This document shows positions 54,418 to 62,983 of a stretch of DNA of 64,000 bases, in pieces (the first letter of the stretch is position 1; each line of letters opens with the position of its first letter). The DNA is taken from assembly GCA_965263365.1 (NCBI GenBank), contig OZ253672.1, positions 186,001 through 250,000 of the forward strand, read 5' to 3'. The notes under the pieces are model-generated. The model was not told the origin of the DNA and searched no databases. It worked only from the letters and a program-made list of their open reading frames with translations. Made by a program: the position numbers and the translations under genes. The DNA is from CANMUM01 sp965263365. Lineage in GTDB: Bacteria; Pseudomonadota; Alphaproteobacteria; Rhodobacterales; Rhodobacteraceae.

Positions 54418-56547
54418 TCACTTTCCAATTGCGAAGAAATAGGTCTCGCCTGAGCTGTCATCTACGCCGTCATTATCGGTCGAAATCCAAATGGTGCCAT
54501 CTGCGGCGATTGCAATGCCTTCGACCTTGTCGACAATATAACCATTGGTTTTCGCTTTGATCAGCGGTGCAAGATCAGTGTGAAGCTCTGGCGTAACAAC
54601 GGGCAATTCTCCGCCCAGCGCGGCTGGAACCAATTGATCCATTGGGATTGATTTAATGACCTTATGGGCGTCATCGCCAAATTGATTGTCACGTTCGATA
54701 ACAAGCATTTTGTTATCCATAACGGCAATCTCTGATAGACCAACCCAACCCTTATCTGCAGCAGCTTTGGGGTAGCTGACCGCGCCCCATTCTTCACTTT
54801 CAAGGTTGTAGCTAACAAGTTTAACATGGTTCTCGGCATCATCTGCCCACTCGCGCTGGATGGCAATCCAAAGCGTGCCCTCGTGAAGTGTAATACCTTC
54901 GGCACCAAAGCGTTTTTCAACCGCTAAAAGCTCGGCTGGGAAAGCGATTTCCTCTTCGATTTCGCCATCGGCATTGACGTGATAAATCGCATGTGGAGTC
55001 AGCCGATCATTGCGTCCTTCGGAGGCAATCCAAAACCCACCTTCGCCGTCAAGCGTGATGCCTTCCATATCCATTTTCTGTGCAGGCATACCATCGCGGG
55101 TCACGCGAATGGCGTCCACAATTTTTGCAGGCATTGTTGATGGATCGATTTTGAATATGGTGGGTTGGCTGCGATAGAAGCTGTCATTCACGGCATAGAT
55201 CATCCCGTCAGCATCAGCAACCATGCCAGAAATGGCACCCCAACCTGTCAGTTCATCCATGCCTTCTGACGTTAACATCGGATAGGTGGCAGGTGCATCT
55301 TGCTTTTCAAAAAGCATGACGTGAGCGCGCGGGCCCCCATCTTCGACCAAATCAACTTCATTTGCTGAAACGAGCAATCCGCGCTCGGCAATTGTGACAT
55401 AGCCCTCTGGCCCGATGCCCGAAGGCAAAATTTGCTCAAGCACCGGATTAGCCAAATCACTGACATTGTAAACACCTACCGCCGAACCGCGTTCGGAACC
55501 AACAAAGACATAATTTACGCCGTTAAAGGTGCCAGTTTCGATGCTTTCAGGCTCAACACCTTTATTGCCCGAGCGCTTGTCTGGGTAGTGTCCGAGCTTG
55601 ATCAATTCATTTTCAAAGCTAGTATTGCTTTCAAACACAACATCACCTGATTTGTTGAAAATTGTCCAACCGCGTGAACCGCCATCCATGTCGCCTTCAT
55701 TGGCAGTTGCAAAATGATCGTCATCAATCCATTTAACCGCGTCAGGTTCGCGAACTACGTTTTCTTGGGTGTCCGTGAAGTTAAGCGCGCCTTCTTCTAC
55801 CGTGTCAATGTTTTCAAGGGTGACGCTACCCGCTGAGAAATGCGCAACGACTTCGCCTGATGCGTTCACTACGGCGAGATGATTGTTTTCTTGCATAGTG
55901 ATGATCGTTTCACCAAGACCATTAATATCAACGAATTCGGGCTCGGGGTCTTCTGGGGATATCTCAGCTAAGCCAGTCAGATCAACATTTTTGACGCTCA
56001 TATCTGCAAGTGATACGAGGGCGAGGAAACCCGCAGGCATTTGACCAGTGCGGCCATCGCCCAAATCTTCATCACGCTCATTCTCAATGGCAACAGCCAC
56101 AAAGCTGCCGTCTTTGGCAACGGCAATCGAATCGGGTTGGCCACCCAAATCAACGCTGGATTCGATTTCTTTGGTTTCGAGATTAATTTTTACAAGCTTG
56201 CCCGAAGGGTTCGTGAAGCTCTCTGAAGTGTTGACACCAACATAAGCTGTTTTACCCATGATCGCAACGGAAGTGGGCTCACCATCAAGCGCGATCGCAC
56301 CAGCGGGTGAAGGATTAGCGGCATCAGTAATATCGACGAGCCCAAGCGCCTCTTGTCCGCTATCGGTATAAGCGAGCATCATACCGTCATCGGTCGCGGC
56401 TATGATTTCTGCGGAGCTCTCCGTCATCCCATCGGCATTATTCAAATGCGTCGGAAATGATGAAATACGGTTAAAATTGCTTTCGGCAAATGCAGTCGCT
56501 GTGGACAGCGCGACTAGCGAAACAATAAGGGAAGATTTGGTTTTCAT
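54418..56547 (-). CDS. Secreted phytase-like esterase protein (beta-propeller)
   Basis: The 709-residue protein has a Sec signal peptide (LIVSLVALSTATAFAES). The N-terminal half has propeller repeats of choice-of-anchor type (DGMMLAYTDSGQEALGLVDI, GQPDSIAVAKDGSFVAVAIE, EPDAVKWIDDDHFATANEGD). The C-terminal half, from about residue 420, matches the 'esterase-like activity of phytase' family (AISGMVADADGMIYAVNDSF, MDMEGITLDGEGGFWIASEG, EGITLHEGTLWIAIQ, VEGIAIAADGTIWISTDNDG). It should be periplasmic or surface-bound. A PHO box 52 bp upstream predicts induction by phosphate starvation through PhoB, fitting a role in scavenging phosphate from organic esters. Confidence 0.85.
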   Translation of the reverse strand: MKTKSSLIVSLVALSTATAFAESNFNRISSFPTHLNNADGMTESSAEIIAATDDGMMLAYTDSGQEALGLVDITDAANPSPAGAIALDGEPTSVAIMGKTAYVGVNTSESFTNPSGKLVKINLETKEIESSVDLGGQPDSIAVAKDGSFVAVAIENERDEDLGDGRTGQMPAGFLALVSLADMSVKNVDLTGLAEISPEDPEPEFVDINGLGETIITMQENNHLAVVNASGEVVAHFSAGSVTLENIDTVEEGALNFTDTQENVVREPDAVKWIDDDHFATANEGDMDGGSRGWTIFNKSGDVVFESNTSFENELIKLGHYPDKRSGNKGVEPESIETGTFNGVNYVFVGSERGSAVGVYNVSDLANPVLEQILPSGIGPEGYVTIAERGLLVSANEVDLVEDGGPRAHVMLFEKQDAPATYPMLTSEGMDELTGWGAISGMVADADGMIYAVNDSFYRSQPTIFKIDPSTMPAKIVDAIRVTRDGMPAQKMDMEGITLDGEGGFWIASEGRNDRLTPHAIYHVNADGEIEEEIAFPAELLAVEKRFGAEGITLHEGTLWIAIQREWADDAENHVKLVSYNLESEEWGAVSYPKAAADKGWVGLSEIAVMDNKMLVIERDNQFGDDAHKVIKSIPMDQLVPAALGGELPVVTPELHTDLAPLIKAKTNGYIVDKVEGIAIAADGTIWISTDNDGVDDSSGETYFFAIGK

Positions 56548-56598
56548 GTTATTCCTTTCTGATAAGCGTTCAAGTTTATGACGTTTTGCAAGAAAAAG

Positions 56599-56616
56599 GT
56601 GACAGAAATTTGACAG
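56599..56616 (-). promoter_or_regulatory. PHO box (PhoB site) upstream of the phytase-like gene
   Basis: The minus strand reads ctgtcaaatttctgtcac: two 7-mers CTGTCAA and CTGTCAC separated by 4 bp, matching the direct-repeat PHO box. It lies 52 bp before the ATG at 56547. Confidence 0.8.
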
Positions 56617-56750
56617 TGCACAGCCTAAGGGGCCGTTACTTCACCGTAACTTTGCAATGGCGAATTTGCCGGCATACTGTAGTATCGCTTGATAAAATAA
56701 CAAACGCTATCGTTTTGGCGGTGAGTAGATGATTTGCGGCAAATACCTGT

Positions 56751-57464
56751 TCAGCCTTCTGCGCGTGGCTCGTACTGGGCGGCTAAATCGGTATAGGACA
56801 AATGCATATCACATTTTCCTAAGATCCGCTCAAGGTCGGATTTGAGTAGGAGGTGATGATCTTGAGGGTGAAGCGAAATACGCACAGCACGTCCAAAATG
56901 AAAATTCATCGCCAAAGAATTGAAAAATTTGAGCGCAACGGCGCGCCAAATTGTATCGGCTTCAAAACCAACCAAGGGAAGTGAAACCCTGTGTTTCAAA
57001 TGTGGCAACAGAAAACCCGAAAGCGTCTCGACAATCTTATAGGGCTTGTGTGAAAGGGTTCGCATCGAAGTCGTGCCCAGTGCCCAAGCCGGCGGCACAT
57101 AGATTTCGGGGTGCTCAAGACCGTTTTCGACAAACCACGCGCCTGAGCGATCCATCAAATCTGAAACTTCGTTTTGATCAAGGCTCAGATGCTCGGCGAC
57201 CTTGCGGGAGATCAGTTTGCTATGTATTTTGTGCCATAGGTTATTTATCTTATCGCATTCATGGCGCCATCCATGCGCCGCAATTGGAAAACCTTGTTTT
57301 TGCCACTTCTTGAGCTCGTCAATCTCATTTTGAGACCAATCTTGGTTTGGTACAATCAATAAGGTCGGTTTTGTGATACCGAATTGCGAACAAATATCTA
57401 TGAGCTCTTTGATGTTTTGCATCGTATGCGGCATGACATCGTGTATACTAACGCTCGCCTTCAT
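56751..57464 (-). CDS. DUF2334/NodB-like polysaccharide deacetylase family protein
   Basis: The start is the ATG at 57464 with GGGAG 7 bp upstream. A TTG at 57476 is less likely. It overlaps the glycosyltransferase end by 17 bp. The 237-residue protein has the NodB-type fold of DUF2334: SIHDVMPHTMQNI (metal-binding Asp), FPIAAHGWRHECD (His-x-x-x-His pair), YVPPAWALG and a C-terminal VRISLHPQDHH. It has no signal peptide. It is the last gene of the PHO-controlled operon. A likely role is deacetylation or hydrolysis of a sugar group on the new glycolipid, but the substrate is unknown. Confidence 0.82.
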   Translation of the reverse strand: MKASVSIHDVMPHTMQNIKELIDICSQFGITKPTLLIVPNQDWSQNEIDELKKWQKQGFPIAAHGWRHECDKINNLWHKIHSKLISRKVAEHLSLDQNEVSDLMDRSGAWFVENGLEHPEIYVPPAWALGTTSMRTLSHKPYKIVETLSGFLLPHLKHRVSLPLVGFEADTIWRAVALKFFNSLAMNFHFGRAVRISLHPQDHHLLLKSDLERILGKCDMHLSYTDLAAQYEPRAEG

Positions 57465-58605
57465 CTTTGCTCCCAATTTCGTTTATAAAATTCAGCCATG
57501 TTTTGACAACATCATCTTGAAAGCGGTCAACTGCTGACCAAGATTTTTGCGCATGCTGCTCGCGTTTTTGCGGCGGCATCTCACATAATTCCATGAGTTT
57601 TTGCGCAAGTGTTCTACTTTGCTCAATCGTGAATAATCCTTTGGCAAGTTCTGGCCAACGTGAAATACCACAATTCTCGCTCACGACAACAAATCGACGT
57701 CTTGCCAAAGCTTCAAGCGCGACTGTGCCAAAGGTTTCGAATTCTGAAGGAAGGACTAACACATCGGCTGCGTCAATCAGTTCGCGCACTTCACGCCTTT
57801 CCAACCATCCCCACAGCTTTAGATTGGGCAATGTTTCGTTCGCGCTTGCGAGAGATTGACGAAGCGGGCCTTCACCGACAATGTCAAATTGTATATCTGG
57901 TAGTGCATTTGCCGCATCTAGAATTTTATCAATGGCTTTTTCTGGGGCAAGACGGCCGACGAAAATTACACGTGAAATTTGCGCTTTTGTTGACTCAGGT
58001 GGATGCGATAGAAAGTTACGATCAAGTGGTGTCCCCAAAAGACGAATAGGCCTCTTCTTTGGAAGGTTTGTATCATTTAAATTCTCTTCATCAACAACCA
58101 CTATCCCGTCAGCCTTGCTATATAGCCCTTTCATTAACTTCGCTAACAAATATCTCAATGCGGGCACGAAGAAGCGGGGTGCATAAAGTGAAAGCAGCTG
58201 TTCGAAATTAGTATGATTGGCGACAATAATTTTGATCCGATTGCGACGCGCATATCGATAAGCGACATGGGTAAAAGCACCAATTGCAGGCAATATTATG
58301 ATGTCTGGCTTGATCATATCTAGCCTGTGAGAGATCGCATTTGATTTCGGCACCGCCATACGCTGGGTCTTATCGCCAGGTAGCGAAAACGCGAAGGCTT
58401 CTATATTCCGTTCAGGCTGCATCTGAGGTGCGATGAGTTCAATTTTTTCTATAAATGGCTCAAGGGCATCAACCAGATCAAGATAGTAAGAGCCAACCCC
58501 GTTGCGCCCCGAAATAGCGTCTGAGACAATCGCGATGCGATGCGACGGGCTCGTCTGTTCGGTTATTGTCAGCTCTTGGTTCATCAATTGTTGCTTACTA
58601 TTCAT
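57448..58605 (-). CDS. Family 4 glycosyltransferase, likely lipid glycosyltransferase
   Basis: The 385-residue GT-B enzyme has an N-terminal SDAISGRNGVGSYYLDLVDA with the Gly-rich acceptor loop, ANHTNFEQ in the middle, and the GT4 C-terminal domain: VIFVGRLAPEKAIDKIL, FDIVGEGPLRQSL and the E-x7-E motif in PSEFETFGTVALEALA. There is no signal peptide, so it is cytoplasmic at the inner membrane. It overlaps the sulfotransferase stop by 4 bp. Next to a PlcP-like enzyme, a GT4 protein is the expected partner (Agt type) that adds a sugar to diacylglycerol during phosphate starvation (family knowledge). The sugar donor cannot be read from sequence. Confidence 0.88.
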   Translation of the reverse strand: MNSKQQLMNQELTITEQTSPSHRIAIVSDAISGRNGVGSYYLDLVDALEPFIEKIELIAPQMQPERNIEAFAFSLPGDKTQRMAVPKSNAISHRLDMIKPDIIILPAIGAFTHVAYRYARRNRIKIIVANHTNFEQLLSLYAPRFFVPALRYLLAKLMKGLYSKADGIVVVDEENLNDTNLPKKRPIRLLGTPLDRNFLSHPPESTKAQISRVIFVGRLAPEKAIDKILDAANALPDIQFDIVGEGPLRQSLASANETLPNLKLWGWLERREVRELIDAADVLVLPSEFETFGTVALEALARRRFVVVSENCGISRWPELAKGLFTIEQSRTLAQKLMELCEMPPQKREQHAQKSWSAVDRFQDDVVKTWLNFINEIGSKDEGER

Positions 58606-59639
58606 AAGTTTTGATCTAAATCAATGGGTTGAAGCCCAAAATCGGCGAGTGCGTATTTATGGCGAGATTTATATTGGCGTGCCGCGCTTAGCAACGCTTC
58701 TCGGCATGCGTGATCGTCACTGGTCAGATTGGGGAGATTAAATTTCGCGTAAATCTTGCTAAGCTCGGCTTCAGCGTCCAATGTAAGACTTTTGTAATCA
58801 ACCTTCATCAAACTTTCAGGATAGGCATTTGCGGCACCATCAATGGTTTGGCGATAATGATTTAGAAGAGCAATAAAACTCAATGAAAGCTCTCTATCGT
58901 TTTTGGCATGGCCAAATAGCTTTAGTCCGCCTTGGATAGAGCTCATTTGCGAAGGCACGATTTCGATCATATCGCGTTCAAGCCCGACAAATATCGCATC
59001 TGGAAATGTAGTCATCAAATTGGGCACCCAGCTAGAAAAACTGGGATTCTTCGAAAGTAGTGTTTTTTGTTGGCCGCGAAATTTAAGGTGCCGCTTTATC
59101 AAACCGATATAAGCCGTGATGAGGGCATCTTGACGTGATTGCGGCAGCTTTGAAAAGTACCCAAGTGCCCAAGTTTTTTTTGAATAGGGGAGCATTAGTA
59201 CCCGCAAAAAACAACCATCATAAGGCAAAAGGCCCAAATAATCTTCTTCGGGATCGGTGAGCTTGGTCGCGTGAATATCGTCGAGATTTTTTGTCAAACG
59301 TTTTTGCCCCCAATCCAGCAGGCGTGCCAGTGGATGTCCGATGCGTCTATCGATCCGTGCAATACCAGCGATGAGATATTTTTGACAAAGCGCTGGTGCA
59401 AAAATGAGTTCCCAAAGCGGCATAGTGGTGAATTCACTTTCATGGCTTGCCATAACACGGTGTAAAAAAGTGGTGCCACTACGCGGCGGGCCCACGATAA
59501 ACACCGGCCTTTTGACTTGCACAGATTTGAGGCTAGGAAATAGCAGTGTATCCAAAAATAGCGCAATACGGTGAATTCCTAGTAGCACCAAAATCGGTGC
59601 CGCCAATATCCATCCAAGCGGCTTTAGCTGAATTTTCAT
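58602..59639 (-). CDS. Sulfotransferase of the PlcP operon
   Basis: The 345-residue protein has an N-terminal membrane-inserting hydrophobic stretch (WILAAPILVLLGIHRIALFL). The PAPS-binding P-loop VGPPRSGTTFLHRVM follows, and the 3'-phosphate-binding segment (KNPSFSSWVPNL, PDAIFVGLERD) is near the middle. This fits a membrane-associated PAPS-dependent sulfotransferase. It lies 5 bp after the PlcP-like gene and overlaps the glycosyltransferase by 4 bp, so all are one transcript. A sulfotransferase is not a usual member of plcP-agt operons. A sulfated glycolipid that replaces an acidic phospholipid is the natural prediction (inference). Confidence 0.88.
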   Translation of the reverse strand: MKIQLKPLGWILAAPILVLLGIHRIALFLDTLLFPSLKSVQVKRPVFIVGPPRSGTTFLHRVMASHESEFTTMPLWELIFAPALCQKYLIAGIARIDRRIGHPLARLLDWGQKRLTKNLDDIHATKLTDPEEDYLGLLPYDGCFLRVLMLPYSKKTWALGYFSKLPQSRQDALITAYIGLIKRHLKFRGQQKTLLSKNPSFSSWVPNLMTTFPDAIFVGLERDMIEIVPSQMSSIQGGLKLFGHAKNDRELSLSFIALLNHYRQTIDGAANAYPESLMKVDYKSLTLDAEAELSKIYAKFNLPNLTSDDHACREALLSAARQYKSRHKYALADFGLQPIDLDQNL

Positions 59640-59644
59640 GTCCT

Positions 59645-60517
59645 TTAATTAACATGGTGTTGCTGATCATTTTTGTCAGCATTGATTGCCTGTAAATCGG
59701 CAAGATTTGGAATGGGTACATATTTCGTTTTAGACTTTGGTCGGGACAGGTCGCGCATGATTTCCGAATGAATAGGCGCCCAGCGATGTAGTTCAAATTG
59801 ACCCGCAAAATCCTCGGTTACCGCCGTGCAACTCTCGACCCAGTCCCCCGTATTGATATATTCGACACCACCCTTTTTAGCAATTTCAGCATGATGGATA
59901 TGACCACAAATCACACCTGCATATCCTTCGCTCTTTGCCGAATCGGCAAGTGCTTTTTCATATTTACCGATGAAACTGACCGCGTTTTTAACTCGGTATT
60001 TGAGCCAAGCCGAAATCGAATAATAATCCAGTCCGATGAGTTTGCGTACACGGTTGTAATAAACATTAAGAAACATCGCAAAATCGTAGGCCCAGCCACC
60101 TAGGACGGCAAGCCATTTCGCATTCATCACAATCAGATCGAATTGATCACCGTGGATGACTAGATATTTCTTGCCATTCGCCGCCTGATGCACCACTCGC
60201 TCGCGGATAAAAATTTCGCCAAAATTCTGTTCGTCAAAATGGCGCAAGAATTCGTCATGATTTCCAGAGAGATAATAGATTTTAGTCCCTTTTTGGGAAA
60301 GTTTGAGTAATTTTTGCACAACATTATTGTGGGCTTGTGGCCAATACCAGCTCTTTTTAAGCCGCCAACCATCAACGATGTCACCAATTAGGTAAATCGT
60401 TTTAGCGCTATTGTGGTCGAGAAATGAAAGAATCTGTTCAGCCTGACACCCCGGAGATCCAAGATGGAAATCCGATAGAAATATTGTTCGATGTGTTTTC
60501 ACGTCTACTCGCTTCAT
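59645..60517 (-). CDS. plcP: PlcP-like phospholipase C (UDP-diacylglucosamine pyrophosphatase-like metallophosphoesterase)
   Basis: The 290-residue metallophosphoesterase has motifs LSDFHLGSPG, IGDIVDGW, SGNHDEF, VIHGDQFD and ICGHIHHAE, plus the INTGDWVESC segment typical of the LpxH-like PlcP group. PlcP enzymes of alphaproteobacteria remove the head group from phospholipids under phosphate limitation to yield diacylglycerol. The assignment over an LpxH-like activity rests on the downstream glycosyltransferase and the PHO box 27 bp upstream. It is the first gene of the four-gene operon. Confidence 0.87.
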   Translation of the reverse strand: MKRVDVKTHRTIFLSDFHLGSPGCQAEQILSFLDHNSAKTIYLIGDIVDGWRLKKSWYWPQAHNNVVQKLLKLSQKGTKIYYLSGNHDEFLRHFDEQNFGEIFIRERVVHQAANGKKYLVIHGDQFDLIVMNAKWLAVLGGWAYDFAMFLNVYYNRVRKLIGLDYYSISAWLKYRVKNAVSFIGKYEKALADSAKSEGYAGVICGHIHHAEIAKKGGVEYINTGDWVESCTAVTEDFAGQFELHRWAPIHSEIMRDLSRPKSKTKYVPIPNLADLQAINADKNDQQHHVN

Positions 60518-60543
60518 TTAATAATTGAGCCTAAATAATTTTG

Positions 60544-60561
60544 GTGACAAAAATATGACAA
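60544..60561 (-). promoter_or_regulatory. PHO box (PhoB site) upstream of the plcP operon
   Basis: The minus strand reads ttgtcatatttttgtcac, i.e. TTGTCAT-4 bp-TTGTCAC, a good direct-repeat PHO box (consensus CTGTCAT/C) 27 bp before the plcP ATG. It has the same spacing as the box at 56599-56616. Confidence 0.75.
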
Positions 60562-60589
60562 TTGTTGTCATCTGAAGTGCCTTTTTTGG

Positions 60590-60995
60590 TAAGTTTTACA
60601 CCATCCTTTTATACAATGATAGAGCTGCTCTCCAAACATGAAAAGCGACAGGAATTTGTGACTGACAAACTGAGCTAATATCGAGCGGCTCATCGTGAAA
60701 CTGTTTATTCTGAGAACCATGAAACGGGACAATATCAGACCAATAAATGCGAGAATTTTCACTTCCATTTTCAAAGGCGTGAGAGAGCGATGTGCAGTTT
60801 TCGATGTTTGGGGAGTTTGCAGAAGTTCACCTCTATTTAATCTCAGTTTCACAATCATTTTCTATATCTATGGTATCTCGAAACCAGACAAACATTCAAG
60901 CAATTTTGCAACCAGTGGCTTGCTGATTGGCAGAATTTGTGTACATAATTGAACCATGAAAATAGCCACTCAGAGACGAGTTCAAAATTATCAGG
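60590..60995 (+). pseudogene. Decayed IS6-family transposase remnant
   Basis: The segment aligns by eye with the 3' half of the IS6 copies: gtgactgacaaactgagc..., gagaattttcacttccattt, ggcgtgagagag and ctcagagacgagttcaaaa correspond to the DDE second-Asp region, the RRRERVWGKF region and the right end. There are many substitutions, in-frame stops and small indels. It is an old copy, much more diverged than the two intact elements. Confidence 0.8.
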
Positions 60996-61148
60996 TAATT
61001 TACTGTCGCACGTTGCAAGAAGCAGCGCTGGCTTTTATGGCAGCTCTCATCGATCTGACGTTTGGTGAATTATTGCAAATTGCGACGAATGTCTTGCACG
61101 CATTCTCTCGCTCAAAAATAAAATCACTGTCCGGATGAGGAAAAGCAG

Positions 61149-61808
61149 ATGATCACAGACTGGACTGAGAGATTTAAAGGCACGGCCGGCCTTCCGCGCT
61201 CAGTTCGTGATCGGCTATTGGAAGTTGCTCGAATTGTAAAAATACATGAGGGTGCACAGGTTTTTAGCCCAACCAAAGTGCCTGACAGCCTATTTTTTTT
61301 GTACGAAGGACGCATTCGTGTCTTTCAAAGCTCAGAATCGGGGCGAGAAATCACATTGTACCGCGTTGATGCCGGCGAAAGCTGCGTTCTAACGACCGCC
61401 TGTATGCTTGCCGAGGAAGCCTATAGCGCTGAAGGTATCGCAGAGACTGAAATTACCACAATTGTGCTACCAAAACCCGCCTTTGACATGCTAGTGGCTG
61501 AAGAAGAAGCTTTTCGTCGGTTTGTCTTTGCCGCTTACTCAAAGCGCCTTATCGACTTGCTTCGGGTTGTGGATGAAGTCGCATTTGGGCATTTGGATGT
61601 GCGACTAGCCGAGCGGCTTCTAGTGCTTGCGGGAAACCTGAAGGAAATTTCTGCGACACATCAACAGCTTGCAAGTGAGCTTGGAACAGCGCGTGAAGTT
61701 GTTTCACGCATTTTGTCTGATTTTCAGAAGCGTAATTTGATCGCTCAATCCCGTGGGCGTATCACCTTGCTAGATAAAAATGCGTTGAAAATTCTTGTCA
61801 ATAGCTAG
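61149..61808 (+). CDS. Crp/Fnr family transcriptional regulator
   Basis: The 219-residue protein has an N-terminal cyclic-nucleotide-binding-like fold (LFFLYEGRIRVFQSSESGRE, YRVDAGESCVLTTACMLAEE), a long dimerisation helix and a C-terminal winged helix (ISATHQQLASELGTAREVVS, RILSDFQKRNLIAQSRGRI). Two Cys residues (GESCVLTTAC) are close together, so a redox or sulfur signal is possible. It stands 95 bp upstream of a sulfur operon on the same strand and is its likely regulator, an arrangement common in alphaproteobacteria. Confidence 0.88.
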   Translation: MITDWTERFKGTAGLPRSVRDRLLEVARIVKIHEGAQVFSPTKVPDSLFFLYEGRIRVFQSSESGREITLYRVDAGESCVLTTACMLAEEAYSAEGIAETEITTIVLPKPAFDMLVAEEEAFRRFVFAAYSKRLIDLLRVVDEVAFGHLDVRLAERLLVLAGNLKEISATHQQLASELGTAREVVSRILSDFQKRNLIAQSRGRITLLDKNALKILVNS

Positions 61809-61832
61809 GGAAAAGCCAATTTTTGCGTGTTA

Positions 61833-61847
61833 AGTGATAATGTCACT
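61833..61847 (+). promoter_or_regulatory. Possible Crp/Fnr-type operator before the sulfur operon
   Basis: The palindrome AGTGA-5 bp-TCACT lies 57 bp before the DUF2892 start, between regulator and operon. It is a plausible site for the adjacent Crp/Fnr protein, but spacing is one base shorter than in classical Crp sites. Confidence 0.35.
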
Positions 61848-61903
61848 GATAAGGTAGAAATAAAATTATAAATGTTCGTTAAATTATTTATAGGGAGAAC
61901 TTC

Positions 61904-62116
61904 ATGGCAACCAATGTTGGAACACTTGATCGCTTACTACGCGCAACCCTCGGCCTAGGGCTTTTGTATCTCGCCTTCCTAAGCGGCATTCTCCCCTTTG
62001 AGAGTGGTCTGATGAAATACGGCGCAGCATTGATTGGCGGCGTGATGCTCGTTGTTGCGGCAACGCGCGTCTGCCCAATCTATTCCATCTTCGGTTTCAA
62101 AACCTGTCGGGTGTAA
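61904..62116 (+). CDS. DUF2892 (YgaP-type transmembrane) protein
   Basis: The 70-residue protein has the DUF2892 pattern: NVGTLDRLLRATLGLGLLYL, a second membrane helix and VAATRVCPIYSIFGFKTCRV at the end. It is a small two-helix inner-membrane protein that, in YgaP, is fused to a rhodanese. Good ribosome-binding site (tagggagaactt). It is the first gene of the sulfur operon, 3 bp before the YeeE half. Confidence 0.9.
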   Translation: MATNVGTLDRLLRATLGLGLLYLAFLSGILPFESGLMKYGAALIGGVMLVVAATRVCPIYSIFGFKTCRV

Positions 62117-62119
62117 GTG

Positions 62120-62551
62120 ATGGAAACTGTATTTACCCCTATTGTGTCTTTTGGTGGTGGGCTCGCGATTGGCTTAAGTGCCGTTGTTCTTATGCTCGGT
62201 CTTGGTCGAATTCTTGGAGCTGCGGGTATTCTGTCTGGCCTAGTATTTGCGGAGAGCCGGTCGGAGTTCAGCTGGCGCGCTGCGATGGTTTTTGGCATGA
62301 TTCTTGCGCCAAGTTTGCTCTTCGTATTGTCTGGAAAAATGCCAGAAGTAAACGTGCCGGTAAGCCCCATAATGATCGTGATTGGCGGTGTTATAGTCGG
62401 TCTAGGTGCGAGCCTCGGGTCTGGTTGTACCTCTGGCCATGGGGTATGTGGGCTTTCACGGCTGTCGGTTCGGTCCTTCATCGCAGTTTCGACGTTCATG
62501 GCTACAGCTGTCGTCACCGTTTTCATTATCCGTCATGTTTTCGGAGGCTGA
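62120..62551 (+). CDS. YeeE/YedE family sulfur transporter, first half
   Basis: The 143-residue product starts at the ATG at 62120; a GTG one codon earlier is also possible. It has four hydrophobic helices and the YeeE/YedE signature GLGASLGSGCTSGHGVCGLS with its conserved Cys residues, and an SxRSFIA segment. Related proteins (TsuA/PmpA-like) import thiosulfate or other sulfur species. It pairs with the following gene, the two halves being equivalent to one full-length YeeE. Confidence 0.9.
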   Translation: METVFTPIVSFGGGLAIGLSAVVLMLGLGRILGAAGILSGLVFAESRSEFSWRAAMVFGMILAPSLLFVLSGKMPEVNVPVSPIMIVIGGVIVGLGASLGSGCTSGHGVCGLSRLSVRSFIAVSTFMATAVVTVFIIRHVFGG

Positions 62552-62554
62552 GAT

Positions 62555-62983
62555 ATGAAACAGCTTTACGCTCTTGTTACGGGGTTGGTTTTTGGAGTAG
62601 GAATTGCCGTTTCTGGCATGATGGACCCCGCGAAGGTTCTGAATTTCTTTGATTTAGCGGGCACATGGGACCCCAGCCTTGCTTTCGTCATGGGCGGTGC
62701 CCTGTTGGTTACGTTCTTTGGCTACCTCCTTGTCTGGCGACGCGGCGCGCCCCTATTTGAAGAAGGCTTCCAAGTCCCGACCTCGACTGTGATTGATTCC
62801 AAACTGATCGGAGGCTCGGCTCTTTTTGGCATTGGCTGGGGGATTGCCGGATTTTGTCCCGGTGCCGCCATTCCCGCACTCGGGACGGGTCGCTGGGAAG
62901 TGGCGCTGTTTCTGGTGTCCGTGGCTGTTGGTTTTTATGTCCGTAGGCTGATTGCACCCATCCAAGTGGCCAAGGTTGTCTGA
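62555..62983 (+). CDS. YeeE/YedE (DUF6691) sulfur transporter, second half
   Basis: The 142-residue membrane protein contains GLVFGVGIAVSGMMDPAKVL near the N-terminus and GIGWGIAGFCPGAAIPALG with the conserved Cys near the C-terminus, hallmarks of the second YeeE half. It starts 3 bp after the first half and its stop overlaps the next ATG by one base. Confidence 0.9.
   Translation: MKQLYALVTGLVFGVGIAVSGMMDPAKVLNFFDLAGTWDPSLAFVMGGALLVTFFGYLLVWRRGAPLFEEGFQVPTSTVIDSKLIGGSALFGIGWGIAGFCPGAAIPALGTGRWEVALFLVSVAVGFYVRRLIAPIQVAKVV

Noticed and set aside
60568..60858. Minus-strand 96-codon frame and plus-strand 85-codon frame near 60700-60950
   Set aside because: The DNA aligns with the IS6 transposase in a third, broken frame; these are by-products of decay.
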